Part shown: in pieces, positions 38,205 to 51,186 of the stretch | Numbering within the stretch: the stretch's first letter is position 1 | Layout: each line of letters opens with the position of its first letter | Assembly: GCF_020085105.1 (NCBI RefSeq) | Contig: NC_058044.1 | Coordinates: 27,594,206-27,658,205, forward strand | Direction: 5' to 3' | Length of the DNA: 64,000 bases | From: Siniperca chuatsi | Taxonomy: Eukaryota > Chordata > Actinopteri > Centrarchiformes > Sinipercidae | Notes under the pieces: model-generated | Told to the model about the DNA's origin: nothing | The model's input: the letters and a program-made list of their open reading frames with translations, nothing else | Database searches by the model: none | Program-made: the position numbers and the translations under genes

Positions 38205-39558
38205 CTGTGTGTCAGAGTTATCTGCATGCATTTGTATGTCTCTCCATCGCCCCTACCTGCAGGTAGAGGAACTGCAGGCTGTAAAGCTTGTGGAAAATGT
38301 CATGGGGCAGGGCAGTGAGCCGGCAGCGGTGCATGTGGAGGCTCTGGAGCTTCTCTAGGCCGCGGAAGGCTCCCCCCTCCAGCCTGTGGAGATTGGGGTT
38401 GTCCCCCAGGTCCAACTCCTCCAAGTCCCTCAGCTCACTGAAGGCCCCTGCCTCAATCCACGTGATGTTGTTGGAGAACAGCCACAGAACCTGATGTAAG
38501 AAAAAACGTGAATTGAACGTCGACATTACTTAACTTTAAATGTTTTTTTTAAAACATGATGAAATAGAACTTTTCTAAGCTTCATATTTCTCCTTCCCTT
38601 CCTGCAAACGCCCTTTTCCCCACTCCTTCTTACCTGAGTCCCGAAGCCAAAAGAGCCAACTCTAAGCTGCGTGATGCGGTTGTTCTGAAGGAACACGCGC
38701 TGCGACTCATAGGGCACTCCGACCGGGACGGCGGTGAAGTTCTGCGCCTGGCAGCTCACAGTCATGGGCGTCGGGTAGCACACGCACAGGTGCGGGCACG
38801 CCGATGCCGGACTTGGCTTGCCGAGGACCAGCCACACCACCAGCCAGAGGGAGAGACCGCCTGGAGGAGAGCAGGGAGAGAGGGAGGTGAGCGGGAGCTG
38901 TCCAGGGTGCTGAAATCATCTGTCGCTGTACATTACATCAACACACTGACTCCAAACGAGGGAATATTTGCGCTTCTTTTGTGTTGCATGTTAAAATTGT
39001 ATATTTATTTTGCTATTATTGCATGTATGCACTGGTATTTTGGCTGGAATTACATCTAGAATAACAGGATGAACACCTTACAGCTTTATGTTTCTCCAAT
39101 AAATGAAATGTAAGCCTCAGCACTACACTTGTCCAGACCATTACGCACAGCATGCTCAGAAAGGGATGAAGTCAAAACATAGAGTAGCAGCTATTTCTTG
39201 GAGTTAATAAAACGTTCTTATATATTCCACTTCACATCCTGCAATTTGACTATAAGTCAGAATATATACTATATTTTTCTGCCAGAACTTCCTAGTTTCC
39301 TTTCGATCTGTATCATCCATCAAATCATGTATCCATTTTGGATGCTACATTTAATATATCAAAGTACCACAAGCGTTGTTAGATTAAAAACTCTGAAATT
39401 TACTTAGAAATTGTTGCAGAAGTAATGAAAAGCAGCGTTAGCTCTATGATTGTAGTGTCCATGTGGTATCCAAAACCAAAGAAGACAGAGAGAAACTTAC
39501 TTTTGCAGTTGCGCATGATGGAGCATCGTCGGCTCCGAAAAATCGAAGAGGTTTCCAT
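37166..39558 (-). CDS. rtn4rl2: Nogo receptor-like 2 (reticulon 4 receptor-like 2)
   Basis: Predicted 459-residue GPI-anchored neuronal leucine-rich repeat receptor, a relative of the Nogo receptor that acts in axon-growth control at the cell surface. Four coding exons, phase-consistent: 39501-39558 (start), 38634-38860, 38257-38490 and 37166-38026 (stop TGA). A signal sequence (LSLWLVVWLVLG) precedes the N-terminal cysteine cap CPHLCVCYPTPMTVSC. LRRs follow (QRVFLQNNRITQL, LWLFSNNITWI, LEELDLGDNPNLHRL, LQFLYLQ, LSQLFLHGNRIRTL, LDRLLLHDNRI), then the C-cap NANPWSCGCEARALWEWF. The stalk carries DPEEYWANYGNED, which matches RTN4RL2 better than RTN4R or RTN4RL1. The C-terminus is Ser/Pro-rich and then hydrophobic (LSLLALSVFSLCLSLHLLFG), as needed for GPI addition. 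A second in-frame ATG (MRNCK) nearer the signal sequence could also be used. Confidence 0.93.
38154..38202. repeat. (TG)n microsatellite inside a short rtn4rl2 intron
   Basis: About 49 bp. On the gene strand it is a (CA)n run beginning about 55 nt after the donor of exon 38257-38490, in an intron only 230 bp long. Confidence 0.9.
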
Positions 39559-39682
39559 CCTGAACCAAAGCCCAAAGCGAGTTAGCCTAAGAGGGCGAAG
39601 TTAAGCCTGCTATCTCCGCTGATGCCCTGGTTCCCGAGTCGGAGCGACTGAGAGTGTACCGGTTGATGGCTACCAGTGTCCC

Positions 39683-39689
39683 ATATATA
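39683..39689 (-). promoter_or_regulatory. TATA box of rtn4rl2
   Basis: Minus-strand TATATAT about 125 bp upstream of the start codon. A start-site-like CACTCTCAGTC lies 30-35 bp downstream (near 39650). The flanking 39600-40120 region is GC- and CpG-richer than its surroundings, as expected of a promoter. Confidence 0.6.
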
Positions 39690-40781
39690 CTCAAGCATCC
39701 AGTTATTGCCTACGGCAGTGGGCACCGTGGAATCTCCTACGTCACCGATCCGGGGTCATGAATGAGTGAGGGCGGCAAAAAACGGAAAGGGGAGGGGCCG
39801 ACCATTGGGGATTCTCTTGGAGAGTTTGTACGCGCGTAAAGACTGGTTGGAGACGTGCGCTCAGACTCTGTGAGAGGAGGAGACTTTCTCGACGCACATA
39901 GGAACAAGAGGGAGGGAGAGCGAGAGAGTGAAAGTAGAAACGGGGGGGGGGGCAAGGCACGGTAATGATGACTGGGCTCTGTGGAGGAGCGGAGAACGGG
40001 TAGGAGAAGAGCGCACAGCTCGTTTCCTGGCTGGCTCTCTAAGAGACCGTTATGGTCTGTTTCCGGCGCGCTGCAGCCAGACAGAAAGAGACAGAAAAGG
40101 GCTTGGATGGCTCTGCATTAGGAAAGGAGGATGCCCCCGAATTATGATTCAACCACAAGAGAGAATTCGGTGCCAGAAGAGAGTCACTCAAAACAACCGT
40201 GATTGAGTAGTATTTGTTGTGGAGGTTAACTACGACATGCTCCAGTCATACTGTTTGTATATTAATTATAGCTTCTGACATAATTCTTCTGATGATGGAG
40301 ATATGAAATAGCATTAATTGGCTAAACAAGACAAGCGTGGTCAGATAGAAGTTTGCGTTATTACTATTTAAGAACATTTGGATTCCTTTAAACAAAATTA
40401 GAGTTATTTAGATGTGAATGGGACTTGTCAAATGTAATTCCTCTCAGTTCATATGGCTTATTTCCCTGTTTTTATTGCACTAGTTCAAATATTCTTGATA
40501 TTATTCTTAAATATTCGTGTTAATTAGGTTCATAAATTGGGGGGAACGGGCTACTAATGAAGCCAGAAAGACAGCAAAACACAACAGATGCTTTAATATG
40601 CATGCCACTTCAAGTCTGTTTTGCTGTGCGTCTGTGCCTCAAGCTGTCACTGCTTGTGTTTGACCACCAGCTGTAAGATAGCAAGATAGCATTGATTGTG
40701 ACAATGATACAGTGTGATAAATAAAACTGCCATTTGCCTTTTCATTGATCAAATCTAATGTAATTTAAAGATGCAGTGTAC

Positions 40782-41000
40782 TTTAATAGACTGAGTGACC
40801 AAAAAAATAGAAACCCCTGTACATTGCAATGCAGTCCAACACAACAATGGAATGCAATGTTAACTACCTTTATGAAACTTTTAATTACGTTGACACTGAA
40901 AAATGTGTTTCTAAAACTTCGATGTAAACTAAACTAAGTTTGTATTATTTGCAGGGCTATTCTGCATGAGGTGTTTCTATCTTTCTGGCCACTGTGAATA
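40782..41000. mobile_element. MITE with imperfect terminal inverted repeats
   Basis: Left end CTGAGTGACCAAAAAAATAG followed by AAAC; the right end, reverse-complemented, is CACAGTGGCCAGAAAGATAG followed by AAAC. About 215 bp, with no ORF. The family name is not known to me; the duplicated target site is not clear. Confidence 0.6.
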
Positions 41001-41896
41001 TCAGTGTATTGTTCTATCATCCAGTGACCATGTAGAAAATAAAAGTATCTGCTAGTAGTAGTGGAGGAAAGACCAGTAGTCAATATTTCTCTACATAAAA
41101 AACACTCATTTTGTGCAACTCTGAAACATCATAAGAAACTGCAACCAGAGATTAATTTAGCAATGCAAAAGACCAACATACCACGAGGAACCTCAGCTAC
41201 AGTTTACTGAATAGGATGGGAAAGTATAGCATAAGCTTTGAGAGTAAGAGACTAATTCATTCAAGCATCTTGTGCAAGGCATTCAAGATGTCTTCAGCTT
41301 TTAAGCTCTCTCCAAAAGGCTTTTTTGTACTTGTTTGCTTTCCTGTTGCCTTTTGCTTAATGTACGACTCAATTTTGCTTTAATTGATCATTGATTAGTT
41401 TGATCTAGTAGACTCTGTCTCTGTAAAGTCCTTTAAGAAATGCCTGCGTGAAGACATATAGGAGGAGCAATAAAGAGCTGTATAAATATATGAACCCTTA
41501 TAGCATCATTTCTTAAGAGCATTTTCTTAGTGTGACATTATACAAGCAATACTTCAGAGTCGACCTTGGAGAATAATTCCAGCTTTTCTTGTATGTCTGA
41601 CACTGATAATAAATGTAGATTGTTGCTCAGATCAAGAGCCATGCGGAGGTAGACAACAGAAGCGCACCCATTCATAGAAACACACAGGCGGCTCAACAGA
41701 TGAGTGTATGAGGGAAGAAACAGTCACACGTAAGGGCGTATGCATGGCCGCACACATGCACACACATCAACGCATATACAGTACAGTACACACACACACA
41801 CCCAGTGTGTGTACACAAGCTTCATTCTGCACAAAGCCAATTGAGCCCAAGGCAATGATAAACAAATGAGTAATTGAGGGGATCCATTACGCGGCG

Positions 41897-41922
41897 TGTG
41901 TGTGTGTGTGTGTGTGTGTGTG
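41897..41922. repeat. (TG)n microsatellite
   Basis: About 26 bp of TG. Confidence 0.85.
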
Positions 41923-43764
41923 TTGTTGTTCCCTCACACCTCCTGCTTTGTCCTTATCTGGACTTGTGGACGAGCTTTAGTGCCCACTGGCCATCTGGGA
42001 CCATCACCTCACAGGCCTCCCCTTCACACACACCCACAGTACCAGCTGTGCAAGTGTGTGTGTCAGTGTATGTCTGTACATGTGTGTTTGCATGCCTGCC
42101 TGCTGAGGCACAACTTTGTCTAAATGCCACCACGGAGTGTCAGTCAATCAGTGTTGTGCCAGTCACCCACACAGCAGGTTTGCGGTACTGTGTAGGCACT
42201 GTCTCCTCAATGAGTGTGATGATCGCTACGTCGTGTTTGTGTAATCCCCACACAGAAACAAACTGAGGCTTCCCCGGCCCGCACCCACTCCGGCACATCT
42301 GCCAGCCCGTCTCTCTGTCCATCTGCATGTCTTGTCTTTATCTGTCCCTCTATCTGCATCCTGCTGTACCTCGCTTTATTCACTCTCTGCTCGGCTTCGC
42401 GTCGCTGTTGGTTACCAGCTGAGGAGTGCCTCACTGCACCTGCAAACGCAGCGTGTTGTCATCTTGCTCTGTATAGTGTGAGGCGCACTGAAATAGACTG
42501 ATTGCTCTTTCAATCAAGCTGATCCAAATTAGCCTCCTGGATTCATTGCTACAGTGCGGCTGCACAATTCTGTCCTGCATGACGTCAACACCGTCACACT
42601 GATAGAAGGTCGGAGTGGATGTTAGTAGGGGTGATGGGATAGTGTAGTAGAGGTGTGTCTGTTGCCAAAGTAAAAACATACATCCTTCTGTTCTCTAAGC
42701 CTGTGATGAAGATAAATATAGGTAATATTCTCCTGTTGTTGAACTGCAGCCTCCTTTTGCCCAATTCACAGCCTTCATTTGCTTCTCTTTATTAACATCC
42801 TGGAGTGTACACTCACATGGTTAATCTCATTAGTGAACACAAAAGACTGTTTGGATGCACAACTTGTACACTCGGTATATTTGTGTCCTAACGGGCGACA
42901 CTAATGAGGAGGTAAAAGAAAGACAGGAGGGTGAGCATGCACGCCCCCTGATGGTTACAACAGACAACGTGATGTTCATGAAGTAAAAGACAGATGCAGA
43001 CACCGAGACTTGAAGACGCAGACAGACCCACTCTGAGAAGTAAACAGCACAAGATAGCGTAGTGTCACGCACATAAACCGTGAGACAAAGAAAACCAGGA
43101 CATGTACTTCGGGAAGGTGACTCAACTTGTCTTATTGTTTTGTAGGAAACTATCTAACACATTGCTCATTGGTACAGTCCGCACGCATTCACAGAGGCAA
43201 CAACATCTTTCAGCGTTTGTCCAATTGTCAGAGACAAAGACGCTCGAGCTATTCTTCAGCGTCTTGCTCACCTCCCCTCTCCTACATCGCTTTTCTCTTT
43301 GTCTTCCAATGCTCCCTGCCTTTTTTTGCCAGTGTCTTTCATTTGTTCTGTCCCTCAGCGTCACCACTTCCGCTCAACCATATACTGCTGCTTTCTTTCC
43401 AGGCACTGGCACACAGTCTGCAGCACAATGGTTACTGGAGTGACAAGTAATTAGTTCCTTCTTAAAAGGCAACAAGTTATTAAGTTTCTAAAATGCTAGA
43501 CAGCCATTCAGAGAGGACGTCATCACTTTGGTGTTAACATCATTATATTATATTATTATGCACTTTAAAGTTTAAAATGAGTTTAACAATGATTTCCCTT
43601 TATTCTAGAAGATAAACTTTATCAACATAAGCAAATTAAAATACATTTTATCATTAGGTACTTTTGTATTTTGTATTTTCTAAACATTTCCTCTGAGTAC
43701 TGTGCAGCATTAAAATGATCTGTGGACCCCTGTTCTTCTCACTTTTTGTGCATCGTGTATGTGC

Positions 43765-43870
43765 TCAATATCAATGTCAATATCTTCTGTGGCTCTGAAG
43801 GGAGCTTTCTAAAGTCTGAGAAAATAACCCTGATGATGTCATCATCATATGTAACACAAACTGTTTTATA
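43765..43870 (+). repeat. Dispersed repeat copy (same family as 3690-3900)
   Basis: ATCTTCTGTGGCTCTGAAGG and AGTCTGAGAAAATAACCCTG followed by ATGATGTCATCATC match the words of the other copies (3770-3830, 18885, 59430). Confidence 0.5.
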
Positions 43871-44574
43871 AGTATAGGCTATACATGTCCAGAAGTACAG
43901 TACAGAAGCGTACAGTCACTATCATGAACCTAATAAATGCTGGTCTCAGTCCCAATTTGTGCTCAGAAATATCATCCTTTGTACTGGGAGAAATGCAGAG
44001 TGCAAAGTGATTTTATAAAATGATCCTTTCTTCTGTAAACACACTCACACTGCTTTCTTTGGTCAATACAACTTCCTCTCCTCCTCTTTCATCACCAGCA
44101 GAACAATTGTATAACACTCAGCCATATGTGTTTGCATGTGTTCAGATCAACATTGTCCACACTCCCTCCTCCTCCTCCAACCCTCCCTCCCTCACTCCCT
44201 CACTCACACTTCTCTTCAGAGCTACTCTGTCCACTCACTGCTCTCCCAATTACCAAAAAGCATTTGCTCCCCTCTCTCTCTCTCTCTCTCTCTCTGGCAG
44301 TACTGGCAAATGTACTAAAATTGCCATGTTTCAGTGTAACAACCCTCTTCTGGCATTTCATTGAACAAATGATAAGCCCATATACAGTACATAGGCATGT
44401 AGGAAAGCCTCCCAGCATTCACTGGGGCAAAGGACTTACGGACACACGTCTTCATTTACTTGTTTTTCTGCATTGTTATTGGCGTTCCTGTGTTCTACAT
44501 TGTTTTATCGTTGCCACACTCACATTATTGTCAAAATAGTTACGTAGTGCACAATTGGTGCATTCCCCAATGTG

Positions 44575-44755
44575 AGTGCTTAGGTGGGTCTGTTGCAGTG
44601 CTGATGGTTTGCCTGTTGCTACAAAACTGTCGCAATAACCATCTCACAAGGTCCTTGGTTTGACTGCAGCCAGGGACCTTTGTTACATGTCACATCTGTC
44701 TTTCTATCTCTCCCCTGTACCTCTACAGTCACTGTCCATTAAAGTTAAATGCTAA
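44575..44755 (+). mobile_element. tRNA-derived SINE copy
   Basis: CAAGGTCCTTGGTTTGACTG (B-box-like GGTTTGACTGC), then CAGGGACCTTTGTTACATGT, TCTATCTCTCCCCTGTACCT and CACTGTCCATTAAAG. This order of B box, ATGTCA, CT-rich body and ATTAAAG tail matches a fish tRNA-derived SINE. The A-box half is much diverged. Confidence 0.6.
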
Positions 44756-45701
44756 GAAAGAATCATGATATTCAAGGTCATGTCTGCTCTGCTGAGTTTT
44801 TCCTACCTTCGATCCCTAACTCAACACAATATGTAAAGTTTTTATTATCAAAGGTACTCTGTGGACGTTTTTCACCACTAGTAGCACTATGGAGTGATGT
44901 TTTTATGAGCTCCAGTTTTGTTTGTATGCACACACGTGAACACGCAGTCGACTCAACACACATTTCTGCCACCAGTTTCACGGTACTCTACTGACAGATG
45001 GTGGCAGTAACATGCAAAGCGAAGGAAAGGAAGGACTAAAAGACTCTAGCAAACATGGATAAAAACAAGGCACAATTTAAGAATTTTTTTTTTTTTAAAT
45101 GGGCTTGCAAATGCTGTGAGGGAGGAAATGCACGTCTGTCAAGCCTGAAGGATACACACAATGCATTTCGGCCACGACATGGCTGCTCACACTGAACATA
45201 AGCACGGAACCCCCAGTCAGTTGTTCCAGTTACAATTCCAATAACGTTTATTCAAATAATGTTGACAAAAAGAGAGAAAGGCAGCATTACTTTGTGCAAT
45301 TCTACTATGAACAGAAAGTAGGGAGGAAAAAAAGAAAAATATGGCGCCGCAGATGGCTGGAAGATGCAGACAGTATGGTCTGTCTGTTCTGTTTTAACTA
45401 TATCACAGCAGTCTCAGTCAAGACTACAGTAAAATACTGTAATGTAAAATACTACTCCAATAATATTAAAACAAGCTCACTACAGTTTATAACGGATCTT
45501 TTGACAGCAGCCATGTGGGAAATTGGACTGCGGTCATTTAGAGAACATGCGCAGTGACTGACCTCAAACTGCACCTCAGATAACAATTCAGCTCGAAACT
45601 AAAATCTATTGGGGACGATACCAATTCAGGGTAATCTGTACAGAGTCTGCAAAGCTTTATGCTGTCCTCCATCACATATCTTGAAATATAATCATATATC
45701 T

Positions 45702-45707
<6 letters not shown>

Positions 45708-45785
<78 letters not shown>
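45708..45785. repeat. (TA)n microsatellite
   Basis: About 78 bp of TA. The Tyr-Ile ORF over it is an artefact. Confidence 0.95.
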
Positions 45786-45788
<3 letters not shown>

Positions 45789-47227
45789 GTTACAAATACA
45801 GTATTGGAATTGGTATTACATTCTAAAGGAAAACAAAGTTAAGATATTAACATCTAGAAAAACAAAAACAAGAAAGAAATATACCCAAATTACAACAAAA
45901 AAATGAAAAATAAATGAACAATAAATAAATGAACACAAATGAATAAAAGCAAACCAGTCCTGTAAAGTAGACCACATAGATTTCTCCATATACTTTAAGT
46001 TCAGACAATGTTTCATATTTTTAAGCCATACACCAATGTAAGGCTAATTAGGCTTTTTCCAGTTCAGGGCAATAAGTAACTTTGTTTGTATTATACATAT
46101 ATAAAAAAACATATATAAAATATGTTGAAATAGGCCAAGTTACACAGAAACCCTGGCTTTGTCAAAGGGCATTGTATGTTATGGCAGTCACAGCAGTTGG
46201 TCCTTCAGCCATGAGGCGCACAAACTATTCTGGCCTCAGGCATCTTCAGCCATCTTGGAACATTTCCCACAGCGAGAAATATTTTTCAAAGCAGAGGATA
46301 CAGTGCTTTTCTTATCATGCAGTGACCACATACACACTCCCCTCTCAGTAGCCTTGTCGTTTTAAATTGTGCTTAATCTACAGGGAGAAAGTGATCATTA
46401 ATCCTGTGTCTGATCAGGATCTTGCACAGAGGGCCGATAATCAGCCAGGTCATATTTTCTATGTCAACTCAAGTAGCAATTTTGTTGTTCTTTCGTCTGA
46501 TCTGTGACAGTGTTTGATTTGCTTCACCATCCTCTCTGTCTCCATCTGTCTCTCAGGTCAGTTTGATTCGGTTCTCTCAAGCTTTACTGGCATGATTAGA
46601 GCCATGCCAAAGCACACTGTAATGAGATCAACTCAAGTTCACAGATTTATTATTTTTTCCAACTTTTCACACCGACTTGCTTTGCGTCATCATCTCCTCC
46701 AAATGTTATCTGTGCCTGTTGTGTGTGCGTATGTGTCGTACGTCTGCACATACACTTTCTTATTAACACTTTGCTCCAGGTGTAAGGTCTTGTTTTTTGT
46801 CTTGTTCCCTCTCCTACTTTAGGGTGCTCTGTCTTTTTCGTTCTGTCTCATTCAATTACATTTAATTAAACTGAGCTTTTAAAATGACTGTTCTGTAATA
46901 ATATTGCCAAATCAATTATGCACCAGCTGCTCATGGAAGAAAAGATCACAGTTAGGAAGCATTACAGTAAGGAGGAAAGAAAGTGATCCTGGTTTAATAT
47001 CGGCCTCCTAACAGCCACTTTGGAGCAGAATGACAGAGTGTCGATGAATGAATGAATGAATGTGTCAGTGGGTTAATGGAGCCATGACATGCTTTGAACC
47101 AAAAGACAAAACAAAGGTAACCAGTAGAAACAGCACTAGAGTATATATGAATATAAGATCTGACGGGCCTATGAAAATGGAAAAACTTCCGTCAGTGACG
47201 TGACTTGATTTACCGATTTTAAAGGTT

Positions 47228-47390
47228 AAGGTCCAGTGTGTAACATTTAGGAGGAGCTTTTGGCAGAAACGGAATATAATATTTTTAAGTATGTTTTCAT
47301 TAGTTTATAATCACCTGAAAATAAGAATCGTTGTGTTTTCATTACCTTAGAATGAGCCGTTTTTAGCTACAGAGGGAGCGGAAAAGATGC
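47228..47390 (+). mobile_element. Truncated MITE (GGTCCAGTGTGTAACATTTA family)
   Basis: Starts AAGGTCCAGTGTGTAACATT, then GGCAGAAACGGAATATAATA and TGTTTTCATTAG...TATAATCACCTGAAAATAAG and ends near GAGGGAGCGG. This is the left part of a well-known fish MITE. It stops abruptly where the repeat at 47385 begins. Confidence 0.65.
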
Positions 47391-47525
47391 TAAAAAAAGC
47401 AGAGGCTTAGCACTGAACAGTGTGGGACACCACTTTTAACTTTGGAGAAAACATCCTAAAAACTAAATACAAAAACCTCACATTAACATTGAACAACAAA
47501 TTAATTGAAACATCCACTGAAGCTT
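47385..47525 (-). repeat. Dispersed repeat, inverted partner of 24085-24215
   Basis: The reverse complement contains TTTGTTGTTCAATGTTAATG, GGATGTTTTCTCCAAAGTTA and GTGGTGTCCCACACTGTTCA, matching the copy near 24100-24200 in the same order. Confidence 0.55.
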
Positions 47526-47765
47526 CTGCTCTACCGAAAAGACTAAATTTGGATGGAAACCTATTTAATTAACTCAACCTCCAATTCTGAACAAAACCAG
47601 ATGATGTAGGAATGTAGGCATGTCAGTCGCTAACATTAGTAAGCCAGTCAAGAACACACAACATGTAAATTAGCCACTCCACTGAACACACAGAAACCAA
47701 ACTGTTATCAACCCTCCATCAAAATCCCACTAAGACAGCGAGCAAGCCGACCCCCACATGTCAAA

Positions 47766-48020
47766 GAGTGTTACTGTGATGTGTAACTCTAATGAAATTA
47801 CTAAATTACATCAACTGTGAACCCTTACAGTACTTGCTACTGAAAAAGTAACGTCCATCCATCCATTTTCTACCGCTTGGTCCCGTTAGGGGTCGCGGGT
47901 GACTGGAGCCTATCCCAGTGACTTTGGGCCTTAGGCAGGGTACACCCTGGACAGTGGCCAACTCGTCGCAGGGCTAAAAAAGTAACGTGTCACTAAGTAA
48001 TGCGTTACTGCCCAATACTG
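47766..48020 (-). mobile_element. hAT-like element interrupted by a nested insertion
   Basis: The right end at 48020 reads, on the minus strand, CAGTATTGGGCAGTAACGCA, then TTACTTAGTGACACGTTAC, like the hAT-like start at 7145. Inside it lies the insertion 47855-47976, flanked by the 12-bp direct repeat AAAAAGTAACGT. The left edge is an estimate. Confidence 0.55.
47855..47976 (+). mobile_element. SINE or LINE-tail insertion with a 12-bp target duplication
   Basis: CCATCCATCCATTTTCTACC, then GGGGTCGCGGGTGACTGGAG, CCTATCCCAG and GGGTACACCCTGGACA, ending in CGTCGCAGGGCTAA. This is a very common fish retroelement sequence. Direct repeats AAAAAGTAACGT at 47843-47854 and 47977-47988 are the target-site duplication, so the insertion is clean and later than its host element. 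Confidence 0.75.
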
Positions 48021-48024
48021 CTCA

Positions 48025-51000
48025 ACACATACTTTGCAGCAATTTCAACAGTTTTCCCACATAAAATACACGTGCCATCCATCAAGTATACATTTTTATT
48101 TATTTACGTTAACATATTATAAACACACAGAACGTAAGTACTGGATGATATAGCCCTTCATTTTGGACTTGTTACACCACTACACCTACCAACTACACTC
48201 TAGTAAGAGTGCAGCTAGAAGTGCCACCTCCACATGTAGAGACACAGCAGCAACTTGCAAGTACCTGCTTTTGTCTTTGACAGCACTGTCACCTGAAAAC
48301 TAAACACCAACCTTGTACATTAACTGGGCTGCCAAATATAAACACAGGCATTCATGTCCATGTTGTGAGACAGCATAAGCTAGTGGCTGGTACTTTAACA
48401 AAGGAAGCTTGCCTGAAGGCCGGGGTCTGCTTGAAACAAACCGGCTTATACACAAGGCTGGATTACCAACAGGGAGAAGTGGACAAACTGCCCCAGAGCC
48501 CCAGAACAACACGGGCCCCAAAAAATCCAGATTTACCATGTGTCTACTGGTTTGTGTTGATTTAACTGAAATTCTGTTTTGGAATATGCATCTCTAAAGC
48601 ACAAATTACCAACATGACAAGGGTCTTAAAGTGGGTCCTGCTTTACCATCTGATCTTGTGGTCCTGTCTTGAAGGGATGAGATGAACGAGACATGGTAAT
48701 CGTTCAAATTGGGATAACAACACACTTTTTCAGATTTTCACATTCTCTCATAGAAGGCCCGCATGGTGTTGCATTTGGTTATACACACGAGAAGTTGCAG
48801 AAGTTGTAAAAGAAGGAAAAAGATAACTCTAACTAACACATTTCAGAAATGACTCAGAATTAACTTTCAATCATTTGGCCCTCGTGAAGATAGAAATACA
48901 TGGCAGCAAGCACACACACTTTTCCAGGATACACACCTCCCATCCTATTTTTCTGGTTATTGTGGATACTGCCCATTATCTCCCATCACTCAGGATTCAG
49001 ACACTTTCAATAGCATCTGTGTCAACCACTGACACGGCCAGACAGAAAACATTCAGTCCCTGTGACGCCTCAGTGGCACTTCATTTACAGGTGATGGACT
49101 GAAGAATAAATACATAAACAAACAACTATTAATGGATAGATTATTACTTATATCGTGCAAGCTGCCGCTTCTAAGGCCAGTCCTCCCTCCTCTTCCCTCC
49201 ATATCCTAACCCCTAGTCATCAGTCCCCCTCTCCTCTTTCCTTGCATCCGTCTGTTCCCCTTTCATCTTTTATTTTTAACCCTCAGGCATGCCTCATGCG
49301 TGACGCAGATGGGCACGTAATACAGACACAGTAAACTAAAGAGGGAAAAGGCCTGGGCTGCAGACAGAGAGAGACAGTGTCTGAAATGAGAGAGGAAAAC
49401 AGGCAGACACAGGGGGGCTTGTTAGGGAGACAAGGAGGGAGAAAGTTTGAGTTAAAGGCTGGGAGCAAGGGATAGGTGGTGAGACAGACGAAGTGAGAGG
49501 CAGAAATGTTATCATCCCTCTTTTTACACGTAACTGGGAGCTAAACAGGTAGCCTTTCTAAAACTTGTCACCTGTGACATATTGCTGAAATACCTGCCAC
49601 TAACATTTCAAATCCCCTACTGTGGTGTAAACCATGTCAACTAAAAACATAATCATCGTTGTATTATTCACACTTCTTCCCTCTCTACCCCATCTATCTT
49701 CCTGAAAGCTCAACACACCCACTCATTTGTCTGAGCAGAAAGAAGAGGAGTTACATATCAATCTTACATCACTCAACAGTCAGCCTGAGACTTTTCATAG
49801 AGGCACTGAAAGAGAATCAACACTGCATGACGCACACCAACTGTCAGGTTGAAGTATTTATGTGCTTGTGTGTGTGTTTGTATATGTGTGTTCGTGAAAG
49901 AGGTGCAAATATGTGCAAATTAATTTGTGCATAGTTCATTTGTGCAGATCTAGATAGAAAGTAGCTTCACAGACTCATACAGCATAGAGGAAAGAGAAAA
50001 ATGTTCTTCCATATAGACCGACACCTTCCCCTTTTCCCTCCAACTTATAATTATGAGTTACCATTACTCATAATTGGACAATGAGACTAAAATTGTCAGT
50101 CCACTCCTACTCAACATACGTGTGCAAGCTGTTTCCAAACTTATACATCACAATCCCTGCATGTAACAATGGCAGCATCCAAATTACTGCCAATTGTAAT
50201 GATTAATAAAGCTTCACTTATATGCTAAAGCTGACTATATTATTCAAATATCACAGTAAAATTAGCACTGATGACATATTCAATTGGTGGCAAAAAACTG
50301 TGACTTTGACAGCAATAAACAGAGAATTATCTGCTTGGTGATTTTATTTTGTCTGCCTGTAATTCTGAACTCAGAACTAAACTCATTAAGCTTGCTAAGA
50401 AACTATTACAGTGCAGTTGGTGGGAAGGAAGATAATGACTTGACAGTCTAAAGTATGGAGGACCAAACATGACTTATTAACAAAGAAATGAAAGAAAAAA
50501 AACAAAATGGTCAAATAAACTGAAAAATATGTAAATTCAAATTAATAAATGCATGTTAAAATAAAATGACAAATACAAAATTCTAAGAAATTAACAAACA
50601 AATACATTTTAAACTAACAAAAACATTGTAATAAATGTTAAAATAAATAAATGTCAAAATAAAATGATACATATATCTAAAACACAATTAAATAAAATGG
50701 ACCAATAAATCAGTAAATCAATCCACACGTTTAGAGAAATATAAAAATAAATGTATATATATGTGTAATGATTTCATGCCATATTATTTATTCTATATTT
50801 TATTGTCACTGTTGGTTTTAATTTTCCCTCAGCCTGTATGTTTTCAATTTGCAGAATGTATTTTCCTTTAGAATTTGAGTTGTATAGGTTTGGTTTCAGA
50901 AATAAGGGGGACAATTGTGGGTTCTTAAAAAAATGTATTATGAAATAGGTTATTGTGCTTTAAATAACATAAATGTAAATTGCCGTATCATTATGGCACC

Positions 51001-51050
51001 AATCGTAAATAAAATGGCATTTAATTTAATAGCACATTAACAACTGTAAA
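48025..51050. other. Non-coding interval, no gene recognised
   Basis: Contains AT-rich DNA (50500-50760 is A-rich with repeated AAATAAAT words), purine-rich patches near 49340-49500, and a GGCTGGATTACCAACAGGGA-type repeat piece near 48460. No coding block was found. Confidence 0.45.
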
Positions 51051-51186
51051 TATAGACTATATATACGTTTTTTTTCCCCATAATAAAGGAGATACAGGAG
51101 GTGTTCCTGTTATGGAACAGCACCGAGATGGAGACAGAAGGGGTTTTATTGAGATGACAGCCGGACATAGCGGGTATGGAGAGAGA

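Noticed and set aside
43102-43450. Overlapping ORFs of 107 and 113 residues
   Set aside because: Two frames over CT-rich DNA, with no domain or splice support.
45609-45842. An ORF of alternating Tyr-Ile
   Set aside because: It is translated (TA)n, not a gene.
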